Shown here: piece by piece, positions 1 through 7,848 of the stretch
How positions within the stretch are numbered: the stretch's first letter is position 1
How the letters are laid out: each line of letters begins with the position of its first letter
Source: Methanoregula sp.
GTDB lineage: Archaea; Halobacteriota; Methanomicrobia; Methanomicrobiales; Methanospirillaceae
DNA length: 64,000 nucleotides
Reading direction: 5' to 3'
NCBI GenBank assembly: GCA_026625165.1
Contig: CP112999.1
Coordinates: 1,988,741 to 2,052,740, forward strand
The notes under the pieces: model-generated
The model's input: only the letters and a program-made list of their open reading frames with translations
The model's database searches: none
What the model was told of the DNA's origin: nothing
Position numbers and translations under genes: made by a program

Positions 1-1
1 C

Positions 2-2008
2 ACGCCGTCGTATATCGTGGATTACATCGTTGAGAAAACGGTCGGCGAACTGCTGAAGAGGAAAACGCCCCGCGACGTGGCAATGCTCCGGATCTGCGAT
101 CCGGCGTGCGGATCGGGATCTTTCCTGTTGGGCGCGTACCAGTACCTGCTCGACTGGCACCGGGACTGGTACATCGAGAAACTCGTCCCGGTCTTAATCG
201 ACCACCCTGCGACATCACCGGAAGTCCGGGCGCTCCTGCCGGAACCGCCGGGTTCTAAAAAAGCGGCGAAGAAAGAGGGCGGGTTCGAGCTGCCGGTGTA
301 CAAGACTACCAATGGCGACGGGTCGAAACTGCGCAGCGGCTGGAAGCTGACGACAGCGGAACGTAAGCGTATCCTCCTCAACAACATCTACGGTGTGGAC
401 ATCGACACACAGGCTGTCGAGGTGACAAAACTCTCGCTGCTCCTCAAGGTGCTGGAAGAGGAGAGCGAGGAGAACGTTGCAAAGCAGCTCAAGCTCACGG
501 CCGAGCGGGCGCTCCCGTCCCTGCACCACAACGTCCGGTGCGGCAACTCGCTCGTTGCGCCGGACTTCTTTGATTACAGGCAGGCACACCCGTTCAACAT
601 GGAGGAGCGCAAGCGCGTCAACGCATTCGACTGGAAAGCAGGGTTCCCTCAGGTAATGGCTGCGGGCGGATTCGACGCGGTGATCGGCAACCCGCCGTAC
701 GTCCGGCAGGAGTCGCTCAAGGAGCAGAAAGAATATTTCCAGTCGCGCTACGCGGTCTACCAGGGGACAGCCGACCTGTACGCGTACTTCATCGAGAAGG
801 GCATCTCGCTTTTACGCGAGGGCGGGATCTTCTCGTACATCGTGGCAAACAAGTGGATGAGGGCGAACTACGGCAAACCGCTCCGCAAGTTCCTCTTAAC
901 AAAACAGATCGAGGAGGTCGTGGACTTCGGCGATCTTCCGGTTTTCAAGGACGCGACCACCTACCCCTGCATCCTCCGGGTCAGCAACGCCCAACCCTCC
1001 CGCGAGTTCTGCGTCTCGAAGGTGGACACGCTCGACTTCCCCGATCTCGCGGAGTACGTCAAAGCACACCGGCACCCCATCGACCAGAAATCGCTCACGG
1101 ACGGCAGCTGGACGCTCGGCGACAAGCGGACAGAGAATTTGCTGAAGAAGTTGCAGAGTGTGGGGAGGCCGCTGGAAGATTACGTGATGGGAGCGGTTTA
1201 TCGGGGAATCGTCACTGGATTTAATGATGCATTTGTGATTGATGAAAAAACGAGAAACCGATTGATTGAGGAAGATCCGAAAAGTGCAGAAATTATTAAA
1301 CCATTTATTGTTGGAAAAGATGTTAAAAGATACAAAGCACCACGAAACGAGGGTAAGTTTCTAATTTTCACACGACATGGGATTGAGATAAAACAATATC
1401 CTGCAATTTTGAATTATCTAAAACGATTCAAAGCGAATTTAATGCCGAAGCCTATTGATTGGAACGGCGAACAATGGAAAGGTCGCAAACCCGGATTGTA
1501 CGAATGGTACGAGATTCAGGACACGATTGATTATTTTACAGAATTTGAAAAAGTAAAAATTGTCTATCCGGAAATTTGTCAAAAACCAGAATTCACATTG
1601 GACGAAGCTCGTTATTATACGAATAATAAGTGCTTCATCATTCCGCGTTCTGACAAATATTTATTGGGAGTTTTAAACAGCAAATTAACGTATTTCTTGT
1701 TCGAGACAAATTTACCTAAACTTCGTGCTGGTTTTTTCATGCCAGCATATGTTGTCCTGAAAAATTTCCCCATCTACACCCCAGACTTCGACAAACTCGC
1801 GGACAAAACCCGGCACGACCGGATGGTCGATCTTGTGACGCAGATGCTATCACTTCATGCATATTTGCAGAAGGCCAAGACCGATCAGGAAAAGCGGCTC
1901 GTGCAGCAGGAGATCGACACGATGGATGTGAAGATCGATGCGCTGGTGTATGAATTGTACGGGCTGACTGCGGATGAGATAGGGGTGATCGAAGCGAGTT
2001 CTGCCTGA
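2..2008 (+). CDS. Type IIG restriction-modification protein (Eco57I/TaqI-like), 5' end outside window
   Basis: N6-adenine DNA methyltransferase of the large single-chain restriction-modification type. The frame is open from base 2 and already reads TPSYIVDYIVE, a conserved stretch ahead of motif I, so the true start and any N-terminal nuclease lie upstream. Motif I (DPACGSGSFL) is encoded from base 98 and the catalytic NPPY motif at 689-700. The C-terminal third resembles the TaqI-type specificity domain and ends with a helical tail. Bases about 1190-1745, which encode the predicted target-recognition part, are clearly richer in A+T than both flanks, as if exchanged by recombination. HicBA follows, so this edge looks like a defence cluster. 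Methylase assignment is firm; nuclease activity cannot be judged from this part. Confidence 0.88.
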   Translation, partial: TPSYIVDYIVEKTVGELLKRKTPRDVAMLRICDPACGSGSFLLGAYQYLLDWHRDWYIEKLVPVLIDHPATSPEVRALLPEPPGSKKAAKKEGGFELPVYKTTNGDGSKLRSGWKLTTAERKRILLNNIYGVDIDTQAVEVTKLSLLLKVLEEESEENVAKQLKLTAERALPSLHHNVRCGNSLVAPDFFDYRQAHPFNMEERKRVNAFDWKAGFPQVMAAGGFDAVIGNPPYVRQESLKEQKEYFQSRYAVYQGTADLYAYFIEKGISLLREGGIFSYIVANKWMRANYGKPLRKFLLTKQIEEVVDFGDLPVFKDATTYPCILRVSNAQPSREFCVSKVDTLDFPDLAEYVKAHRHPIDQKSLTDGSWTLGDKRTENLLKKLQSVGRPLEDYVMGAVYRGIVTGFNDAFVIDEKTRNRLIEEDPKSAEIIKPFIVGKDVKRYKAPRNEGKFLIFTRHGIEIKQYPAILNYLKRFKANLMPKPIDWNGEQWKGRKPGLYEWYEIQDTIDYFTEFEKVKIVYPEICQKPEFTLDEARYYTNNKCFIIPRSDKYLLGVLNSKLTYFLFETNLPKLRAGFFMPAYVVLKNFPIYTPDFDKLADKTRHDRMVDLVTQMLSLHAYLQKAKTDQEKRLVQQEIDTMDVKIDALVYELYGLTADEIGVIEASSA

Positions 2009-2140
2009 GAGGCAGGGCAAGCTTGAGAAGATCCCGCAGGGATCTTTGATGTCTTCTCACTGACCTCATCGGCAAATCTATAACCATCCACAGAAGAGAT
2101 AAACCAGAGAGCACAAAACAAAAGGAATAGGATCAGCACT

Positions 2141-2374
2141 ATGGATCAGATGAGCTATCGGGTTCTGCTCAGGAAAGAGCCGGAAGGCGGGTATACCGCA
2201 ATCGTTCCGATGCTTCCCGGCTGCGTCACGTTCGGCGACACCATTGAAGAAGCTATTGCAATGGCAAAAGAAGCAATCGAGCTCTACCTCGAAAGCCTCA
2301 AAGCTCACGGAGAGGAGATCCCGACCGAAGAAGGTATCCTCGAATACACGGTCATGGTAAAGGCACATGCCTAA
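2141..2374 (+). CDS. hicB: HicB-type antitoxin
   Basis: Short 77-residue HicB protein, predicted to bind and neutralise the HicA mRNA interferase encoded next. The sequence shows the typical HicB core: an N-terminal strand, GGYTAIVPMLPGC, then GDTIEEAIAMAKEAIELYL, the partial RNase H-like fold of the family. No extra C-terminal DNA-binding domain is present, so autoregulation would need another protein or the complex. It overlaps hicA by 8 bases. The order antitoxin-then-toxin is the reverse of the classical hicA-hicB arrangement but is common for this short HicB form. Confidence 0.88.
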   Translation: MDQMSYRVLLRKEPEGGYTAIVPMLPGCVTFGDTIEEAIAMAKEAIELYLESLKAHGEEIPTEEGILEYTVMVKAHA

Positions 2375-2591
2375 ACTCCCGCGGCTGACACCGCAGAAGA
2401 CCATAAAAATTCTGGAAAGCCGTGGGTTTGTCCTTGACCGGACAAAGGGAAGCCACCATATCTTTTTTCATCCCGAATCAAAACGGCGGGTGGTTGTCCC
2501 GGTACACCAAAAGGATCTTCCGGTCGGGACGCTCATCGAGATCCTCAAACAGGCCGGGATCGAGAAAGATGACATGCGCGAATTCCTGTGA
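2367..2591 (+). CDS. hicA: HicA-type mRNA interferase toxin
   Basis: 74-residue HicA toxin, a small dsRNA-binding-like fold that cleaves mRNA. The hallmark GSHHIFFHP segment contains the catalytic histidine, followed by VVVPVHQKDLPVGTL and the C-terminal helix ILKQAGI. Length and motif order match full-length active HicA proteins, with no sign of decay. The ATG lies inside the 3' end of hicB (8-base overlap), so toxin synthesis is probably coupled to antitoxin translation. Confidence 0.9.
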   Translation: MPKLPRLTPQKTIKILESRGFVLDRTKGSHHIFFHPESKRRVVVPVHQKDLPVGTLIEILKQAGIEKDDMREFL

Positions 2592-2680
2592 GACGATCCG
2601 ATCATTGGTTTATCCGGCAGGAGATCGAGGCGACAGACTTTTTACAGCATCATTACTCTCCGGATCGCGGATTGTGCTTC

Positions 2681-2974
2681 TTAGGATATATCTTCCTTCA
2701 TATCGGGCAGCTTCCGGAAATCCTGAAGTAATGCCGGTTCATCGGGCACTTTTAAAAGTAAGAACGCAGCGAGCGGGCGTTTGAATGCTGATGAAAGCCG
2801 CTCGACTTTATGTAAGGGTAAGATAACGGGATCATGACCATCCCACCATCTTCTGACAACATTTTCAGGGACACCAATTCGCTGTGCAATTTCTTCCGCA
2901 CGCCATCCGGAAGTATCGCATAGCCACCGGAATACATCAGGGGCGATCGAAACCTGAACAGAAGTGCGTGGCAT
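2681..2974 (-). CDS. XRE-type N-terminal domain of an ImmA/IrrE-family regulator, C-terminally truncated
   Basis: 97-residue protein matching only the front of the regulator family in which an XRE helix-turn-helix precedes an ImmA/IrrE metallopeptidase domain. Visible are the HTH (EEIAQRIGVPENVVRRW), the family segment FKRPLAAFLLLKVPDEP and the linker DFRKLPD. A stop follows soon after. The zinc-peptidase half (HExxH), usually another 200 or more residues, is absent and does not appear downstream, where hicA lies 90 bases away on the other strand. It may be a relic or a stand-alone DNA-binding antitoxin. Confidence 0.6.
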   Translation of the reverse strand: MPRTSVQVSIAPDVFRWLCDTSGWRAEEIAQRIGVPENVVRRWWDGHDPVILPLHKVERLSSAFKRPLAAFLLLKVPDEPALLQDFRKLPDMKEDIS

Positions 2975-3571
2975 GGTATCAGACTATAGAGAGAATTTTG
3001 TGATAATCTATTAAAAGATAGCCCGGAGATGGAGAAAGTGCGTGAGTCTGCACTGTCATGATTTCATACCATTTTGTTGGCGTCAACCAAATGGTAGCTA
3101 TCGAATCAGAATCAACATCCTGTCAAACCGCTTCGTTCAATCTTTGGCGCATTCCCGGAGATCGATATGAAAAAGATATACGAAGATCACGACCGGGAAG
3201 TTGAACTGGAGGATGAGGATGACCGAAAAACAGCACTTCCACCAGTTTAAGGAGTGAAATTCATATTATTTTTATATAAATTCCAAATATATGAGGGCGA
3301 CTGCTTGTTTCTTTTAACAGATAATTGGCCGGATCAACCTGTAATATATCCCAAAAAACAGGGGGCTAAAAAGCCCGCTATTTAGCAGGGTTTTAACCGG
3401 TTATACAACGGTATTTTTGTGAATAGCCCGTTTTAATCAATATTTTCCGTGGGCGTGGACACCATTTCCATTCGAGATTGATCCAAACACACACCAGAAT
3501 ACAAAGCCTCCGTCGGAGAAAGATCCCCTGTATCCTTAGAGACTATGGAAGGGGGTATAACCTGGCAATAA
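2975..3571. other. Gene-poor stretch between the toxin cluster and the next gene
   Basis: About 600 bases without a convincing intact gene. It holds the inverted repeat at 3067-3096, a short hairpin gggct-aaaa-agccc at 3363-3376, and A+T-rich DNA around 3260-3300. A plus-strand frame without a good start (3098-3250) reads SIFGAFPEIDMKKIYEDHD before its stop; it could be the tail of a decayed VapB-like antitoxin, but this is only an impression. Confidence 0.5.
3067..3096. repeat. 13-bp inverted repeat with 4-base loop
   Basis: Left arm taccattttgttg and right arm caaccaaatggta pair at 12 of 13 positions around the loop gcgt. There is no T-run after it, so it is more like an operator than a terminator. 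It lies about 90 bases upstream of the start of the minus-strand HTH gene (2974) and could bind that regulator. Confidence 0.45.
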
Positions 3572-4084
3572 TCAGATACCGTCAGACCCACCTTCCCCAT
3601 CTCCGGGTGGGGGGTTTGACCGTCCTGATTCCATAGACATCCCCTGATGCAGCCTTTTTAGCGCTTCGAGCGGATTGATGATGATCTCCCTCTCTGTCTT
3701 CCACTTCTCCTTGTCATAGTGGGGGTTGACATACCCCTCGACCCGGTTGAACCCGAGCTCTCCGACAACGTCGCTCAGGATGTAAAAGCGCCTCCACGCC
3801 CGCTCGTTCTGCGTACGCACCCAGAGCTCGCGCAGCACGAAGCGCGGCATCGGCAGGGCTCGCAGGGCCGCGATCTCTTCCGGAAAAAATTTCTCGGCCG
3901 GCGTTTTGTCATTGATGGAGTACCGGATCTTTTTCACCTTCACGACCGCGATTACCGCATCGCGAAAAATAAATGCATCAAAGGGAAACTCCGGGTCCGT
4001 GTTCCCGCACCACCGGTACCCCATCTTCTCCGCACAGCTCTTTGCCTCATCAATCGCAGCCGTTGGTTTCTTCCCGCGTGTCAA
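3572..4084 (-). CDS. Conserved hypothetical protein, possible PD-(D/E)XK-like fold
   Basis: 170-residue soluble protein not recognised as a named family. The segment PFDAFIFRDAVIAVVKVK, an acidic residue followed about a dozen residues later by a hydrophobic strand ending in K, recalls the D...(E)xK pattern of restriction-type nuclease folds, but the usual acidic residue before K is replaced here, so activity is doubtful. The C-terminus (about 25 residues, rich in Gly, Ser, Pro) looks disordered. It stands alone between the toxin cluster and a membrane protein gene. Function unknown. Confidence 0.6.
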   Translation of the reverse strand: MTRGKKPTAAIDEAKSCAEKMGYRWCGNTDPEFPFDAFIFRDAVIAVVKVKKIRYSINDKTPAEKFFPEEIAALRALPMPRFVLRELWVRTQNERAWRRFYILSDVVGELGFNRVEGYVNPHYDKEKWKTEREIIINPLEALKRLHQGMSMESGRSNPPPGDGEGGSDGI

Positions 4085-4217
4085 TGCAAAAACTCCACAA
4101 GGATCATCAAAGATATTTCAAAAAAGAAAGTTGTCCGGAATAATACGCTTTGTGGGAGAGAGCCGGCCGAAACAGATCGCGCCAAAAAAAAGCTGGAATG
4201 ATTTCCTTTTTTAATCC

Positions 4218-4733
4218 CTACCCGATGTGGGTTATCGCAAGAAACGTAAAAATGTACAGCACCGCAACAAAGAATCCGGTACTGACAGTGCTGCGTACCG
4301 CACGCTGCCGCTGGCCGGGGCGGTAAAGGTCGTCCGGGGTAATGGCCTGTTTGAGATGGAGCAGGAATGCGCAGAACAGGTATGTCCCGTAGGTAAAGAG
4401 CGTGATCCCGCAGGCAAGCGGCCCCCAGTTGAAGACCGCTGCGGCAAATGCCGCGATACCGATCGCGAGGTTCGCGTACCCCACTTCGATCTGGAACTCG
4501 GGGTGCTCCTGCGTCCAGCCCATCCGGGCCTGGTCAGACCGGTAATATACCGAATGCCGGAGGAAGCTGAGCGTCCCCACAACCCCTACGAGGAGCGTTG
4601 CAACGATTCGGAATGCAAGTCCGGAATTGACAAAGAGAAGGTAGATTCCCAAAAAGATCCCGATCATCGTTACGACCATCGTCGCTGCCATGAGCTGCGA
4701 AGCAGTCTTTCCTGCTGCCGGTTGCGGTGCCAT
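4218..4733 (-). CDS. Four-TM membrane protein (DUF6790-like)
   Basis: About 171 residues with four predicted membrane helices. The segment HPEFQIEVGYANLAIGI between helices two and three resembles the signature of small integral membrane proteins now filed as DUF6790; this assignment is from memory. The ATG at 4733 is preferred because the frame upstream of it is poor in hydrophobic pattern and overlaps the promoter space of the divergent methanopterin gene, whose start is 64 bases away. No enzymatic motif is visible. Confidence 0.65.
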   Translation of the reverse strand: MAPQPAAGKTASQLMAATMVVTMIGIFLGIYLLFVNSGLAFRIVATLLVGVVGTLSFLRHSVYYRSDQARMGWTQEHPEFQIEVGYANLAIGIAAFAAAVFNWGPLACGITLFTYGTYLFCAFLLHLKQAITPDDLYRPGQRQRAVRSTVSTGFFVAVLYIFTFLAITHIG

Positions 4734-4797
4734 AGTTGTTCTCGTACTGTACCGGAGATCAGTATCCTTATTAGTCCTTGTGCAGAGGATCATCGGG

Positions 4798-6330
4798 ATG
4801 GATATCACTAAGGGCCTTGATAAGATCGAGAGGGACGTGGGGCACCTCTCTCCCTTCCAGAAATTTCTTCTCGGGACTGACGGTTCAGTCACGCAGCTCC
4901 TTGAAGCGGTAACGGGACATCAGGTCAGTATCAAGACAATCGTACAGGAAGTCGTCCCTGCGGATGCTGCGGTTGCTGACCGGCTCGGCATCCCCACCGG
5001 CGAAAGCGTCAACCACCGGGTTGTGGAGTTAAAAGACGCGGAAACCGGCACCGTTCTCATCTACGCTGTCTCGGAGACGCCCCTCTCCCGGCTATCGCCG
5101 GAGTTCAGAGAGGATCTTATGAAGGCGGATATCCCGATCGGTAAAATCATCAGCCGGCACAAGATCGAGGCACGGCGCGAGATCCTCTCTGCCCGCGTCA
5201 CCCCCGCAGATGGCACGACCGGACCCTTGTTTTCGGTCTGCAGAAACGAGCCTCTCGTCTCCCGCGATTACCGGATCATCCACAGGGAAAAACCCCTGAT
5301 CTTCATCACCGAACAGTTCCCCTACAACCGGTTCCTTGATGAGCGGCGCGTAATTGTCGAGACCGGCAGCCGTATCCACCTCGGACTCATCGAGATGAAC
5401 GGCGGGTCCGGGAGGGTTGATGGCGGCATCGGGATTGCGCTGGACGACCCCCGCGTGCTGCTGGAAGCTAAGCAGAGTGCTGAAGTGGAAATTTCCGGCT
5501 GCGATGAGGCAACCGGCCGGCTGGTCAGGGATATCGCAACCCGCACGCTTGCCGGCATCCGTGCCGGGGCAGGGGCATCGATCACGGTCCGGTCCTCGTA
5601 CCCTTCCCATACCGGCCTTGGCTCCGGCTCGCAGATCTCTCTTGCAACCTCACGGGCAATCTGCGAGCTTTATGGCAGGCAGATGACGGTTCATGAGCTT
5701 GCACAGATGACGGGCCGGGGCGGAACATCCGGCATCGGCACCGCGGCGTTTGAGATCGGCGGTTTCATTATTGACGGCGGGCACCGGTTCGGGCCGGGTG
5801 CTGAGAAGACCGGGTTTGCCCCGTCATCCGCTTCAAAGGGGATCCGCCCTGCACCGGTCACCGTCCGGCACGACTTCCCAAAGGACTGGAAAATCATGCT
5901 CGCGATCCCCGACATCCCGAAAGGTGCAAGCGGCGGGCGGGAACTGGACATCTTCCAGAAGCACTGCCCGGTGCCGCTTGAAGAGGTGCAAGCTCTCTGC
6001 CACGAGGTGCTGGTGCGGATGCTGCCCGGCATCGTGGAACACGACCTCGACCTGTTCGGCTCATCGGTCAACAATATCCAAAGCCTCGGGTTCAAGAAGG
6101 TCGAACACAGCCTCCAGCCAAAGGAGATGGGCGGGCTTCTAGGCGCGATGCGGCAGGCGGGTGCAGCTGGCGCTGGCATGAGCTCGTTCGGGCCGGCACT
6201 CTATGCCGTGTGCGATACTGGTGTGCGGGATGCAGAATCTGCCGCCCGGTCGTACATGGACGGCTGGTGCGGCGGGACGACTCTCATCACATTGGCGCGG
6301 AATACGGGCGCCATCGTGAGAGTTGCATGA
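4798..6330 (+). CDS. Fused chorismate lyase-like protein / beta-ribofuranosylaminobenzene 5'-phosphate (RFAP) synthase
   Basis: 510-residue bifunctional protein predicted to act in tetrahydromethanopterin synthesis. Residues about 1-180 match the archaeal chorismate lyase-like domain (DUF98), thought to release 4-hydroxybenzoate from chorismate. Residues about 190-510 match RFAP synthase of the GHMP-kinase superfamily, which joins a hydroxy/aminobenzoate to phosphoribosyl pyrophosphate. Visible are ETGSRIHLGLIEMNG near the junction and the GHMP loop SSYPSHTGLGSGSQIS. Most methanogens encode the two steps separately. The ATG at 4798 follows a weak purine-rich site, and the reading frame upstream is non-homologous. 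Domain assignment is strong; substrate channelling is inferred. Confidence 0.88.
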   Translation: MDITKGLDKIERDVGHLSPFQKFLLGTDGSVTQLLEAVTGHQVSIKTIVQEVVPADAAVADRLGIPTGESVNHRVVELKDAETGTVLIYAVSETPLSRLSPEFREDLMKADIPIGKIISRHKIEARREILSARVTPADGTTGPLFSVCRNEPLVSRDYRIIHREKPLIFITEQFPYNRFLDERRVIVETGSRIHLGLIEMNGGSGRVDGGIGIALDDPRVLLEAKQSAEVEISGCDEATGRLVRDIATRTLAGIRAGAGASITVRSSYPSHTGLGSGSQISLATSRAICELYGRQMTVHELAQMTGRGGTSGIGTAAFEIGGFIIDGGHRFGPGAEKTGFAPSSASKGIRPAPVTVRHDFPKDWKIMLAIPDIPKGASGGRELDIFQKHCPVPLEEVQALCHEVLVRMLPGIVEHDLDLFGSSVNNIQSLGFKKVEHSLQPKEMGGLLGAMRQAGAAGAGMSSFGPALYAVCDTGVRDAESAARSYMDGWCGGTTLITLARNTGAIVRVA

Positions 6331-7009
6331 GTTTTTTGGTCCTTACCAATGAGGGCAGCTGAAAATCCAGGCTCAGTTTTTTTATCATTATACACAGAAT
6401 GAAAACATCGGGGAACCGGGGGACAGAGAGAGGCACAAATTGCAGATATCCCGCTGGATTTCACCGGCAACCGCTGGATGATGATGATCGGATTGGCTGT
6501 AAAATAATTCTAACCGGATCAAACCACTGCTGGTTCTGATGGATTCATTCTGTTGGGTCTTCCCACTTACAAAGGAATAAAATATATCGATGTTTGAGCA
6601 ATTAAAAAATAAGAATACAAAAAAACCCGAAAGCAATAATTATAACAATTACAATTTGCTCCCAGAAGGATAATCCTGCAAAAAAACTAAAGATACGACC
6701 GCCACGCCGTGCCATACCTAACAATATTTCACGGTAAAATTGTTGCTTGTGATTTTGACTTACGGCTATTTTTCCCATGCTTCTTGTTTAAAGTCCCGCC
6801 ATTTATCAGTCCGTTGTTTTTTGTTGGAAATCCCGTTATCTTATCAGAACCTGTGAACGGCTTTGCACTTAAAGTATCATCCCCGCCCTACTTTAGGTGC
6901 AGACTTAAGACTTTAGGTGCAGAATGGTGGTTTAGGTGCAAAGCCCCTGTGAGCAAAAACTTTATTAGTTAATTAAGACTAACTAAAAGTGAAACATAGG
7001 AGGGATCCT
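6331..7009. promoter_or_regulatory. Regulatory region upstream of hsp20
   Basis: About 680 bases without a gene. The last 150 bases are organised. The decamer TTTAGGTGCA occurs at 6892-6901, 6912-6921 and 6931-6940, spaced 20 and 19 bases, close to two helical turns; a near-copy in inverted orientation (TGCACTTAAA) lies at 6864-6873. A 7-bp dyad (TTAGTTA, 8 bases, TAACTAA) occupies 6965-6986. The Shine-Dalgarno sequence aggagg is at 6998-7003. A TTTATTAG-like TATA element at about 6961 would place transcription initiation inside or next to the dyad, as expected for heat-shock repression. The proximal 500 bases show nothing else. Confidence 0.5.
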
Positions 7010-7543
7010 ATGACCCGTGAAAAACCTGAGAAAAAAAGTACTGATGTAATTCCCATCACTCCGGGTTCTTCGCAGATACCCCGGAGAGGGCAGAGCTGGC
7101 TTGAACGTGACTTCGACTCCATCTTCGATGACTTCCGGAGGTCGTTCGATGTCATGATGCGACCGTATATTCCGCTGGAGATGCAGATGCAGGACCTCGG
7201 CATGCTGCCGGTCCGGTACGCACCGCTCGATTTCATCGATGAGGGAGACCACTACCTCATCCATGTCGAGCTCCCGGGCTTTACGAAGGATAATGTGGAG
7301 GTCCAGGTCAACAGGGACGGACTGACCGTCCGTGCAAAGAAAGAGACAGAGAAAGAAGACAAGAAGAAGAACTATCTCCACCGCGAGCGGGCGTACTCCG
7401 CATTTGAACGGTCCATCTCATTCCCGGAAGAAGTTGATCCGGCAAAAGCCGAAGGTACGATGAAGGAGGGAGTGCTGGAACTCAAAGTTAACAAAAAAGA
7501 GCCCAAACCTGAAGTGAAACCAAGGAAGATCGAACTGAAGTGA
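7010..7543 (+). CDS. hsp20: Small heat-shock protein, Hsp20/alpha-crystallin family
   Basis: 177-residue small heat-shock protein, an ATP-independent chaperone that forms large oligomers and holds unfolding proteins. The alpha-crystallin domain spans about residues 68-160, with YLIHVELPGFTKDNVEV at its front and the family signature AEGTMKEGVLELKV at its end. The N-terminal arm has the DFDSIFDDFRRSFD helix typical of archaeal Hsp20, and the C-terminal tail is charged. ATG 7010 is chosen because aggagg lies 6 bases before it; an in-frame GTG at 6989 has no such site. A long T-rich stretch (7561-7584) probably terminates transcription. Its 3' end recurs at 13623-13776. Confidence 0.95.
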   Translation: MTREKPEKKSTDVIPITPGSSQIPRRGQSWLERDFDSIFDDFRRSFDVMMRPYIPLEMQMQDLGMLPVRYAPLDFIDEGDHYLIHVELPGFTKDNVEVQVNRDGLTVRAKKETEKEDKKKNYLHRERAYSAFERSISFPEEVDPAKAEGTMKEGVLELKVNKKEPKPEVKPRKIELK

Positions 7544-7639
7544 CCCGCTTCTGTAATTATTAATTTTTCACTTTTTTTTCTTTTAGGTGCAGCAGATTTT
7601 AACGGCATCCCTGCCCACCAGATGGATCATGACGCTCTC
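7483..7639 (+). repeat. hsp20 3'-end repeat, copy A
   Basis: The last 20 codons of hsp20 plus about 95 bases downstream recur, in the same orientation and only moderately diverged, at 13623-13776. Shared landmarks in order are the KKEPKPEV coding segment, cttctgtaatt, aatttttcac followed by a T-run, ggtgcagc, gattttaa and cccaccagatgga. The two copies flank the heme/catalase segment. Confidence 0.85.
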
Positions 7640-7848
7640 AAATTGAGTTACTGAGCGAACTACATCTGTCGCATCAACGGCAAAAAGGAGTAGGATAACA
7701 AGGTTGGGGCGTCATCGTGTCGGATCAACCGGAGAAAGGAGCCGGGAGGATCTGCGGGCGGAACAGAGGGGAGCGAGCGCGAGGCGGAGTGAGGCGGAGA
7801 TGAACAGTCCCGGCCGTACTGTATTTCCGCGAGAAGGCCCTCATCTCA
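7544..7848. other. Intergenic region between hsp20 and the heme operon end
   Basis: Contains the rest of repeat copy A, a T-rich terminator-like stretch after hsp20, a further TTTAGGTGCA decamer at 7582-7591 and a G+C-rich, purine-biased tract (7740-7800) with no coding pattern. It separates convergent transcription units. Confidence 0.5.

Noticed and set aside
3098-3250. Possible antitoxin tail SIFGAFPEIDMKKIYEDHD
   Set aside because: No start codon with a ribosome site and only a vague resemblance to VapB-like tails; kept as a remark under the intergenic stretch.
6709-6972. Open frame of 87 codons upstream of hsp20
   Set aside because: It covers the decamer repeats and promoter, has low-complexity Phe-rich sequence and no ribosome-binding site.
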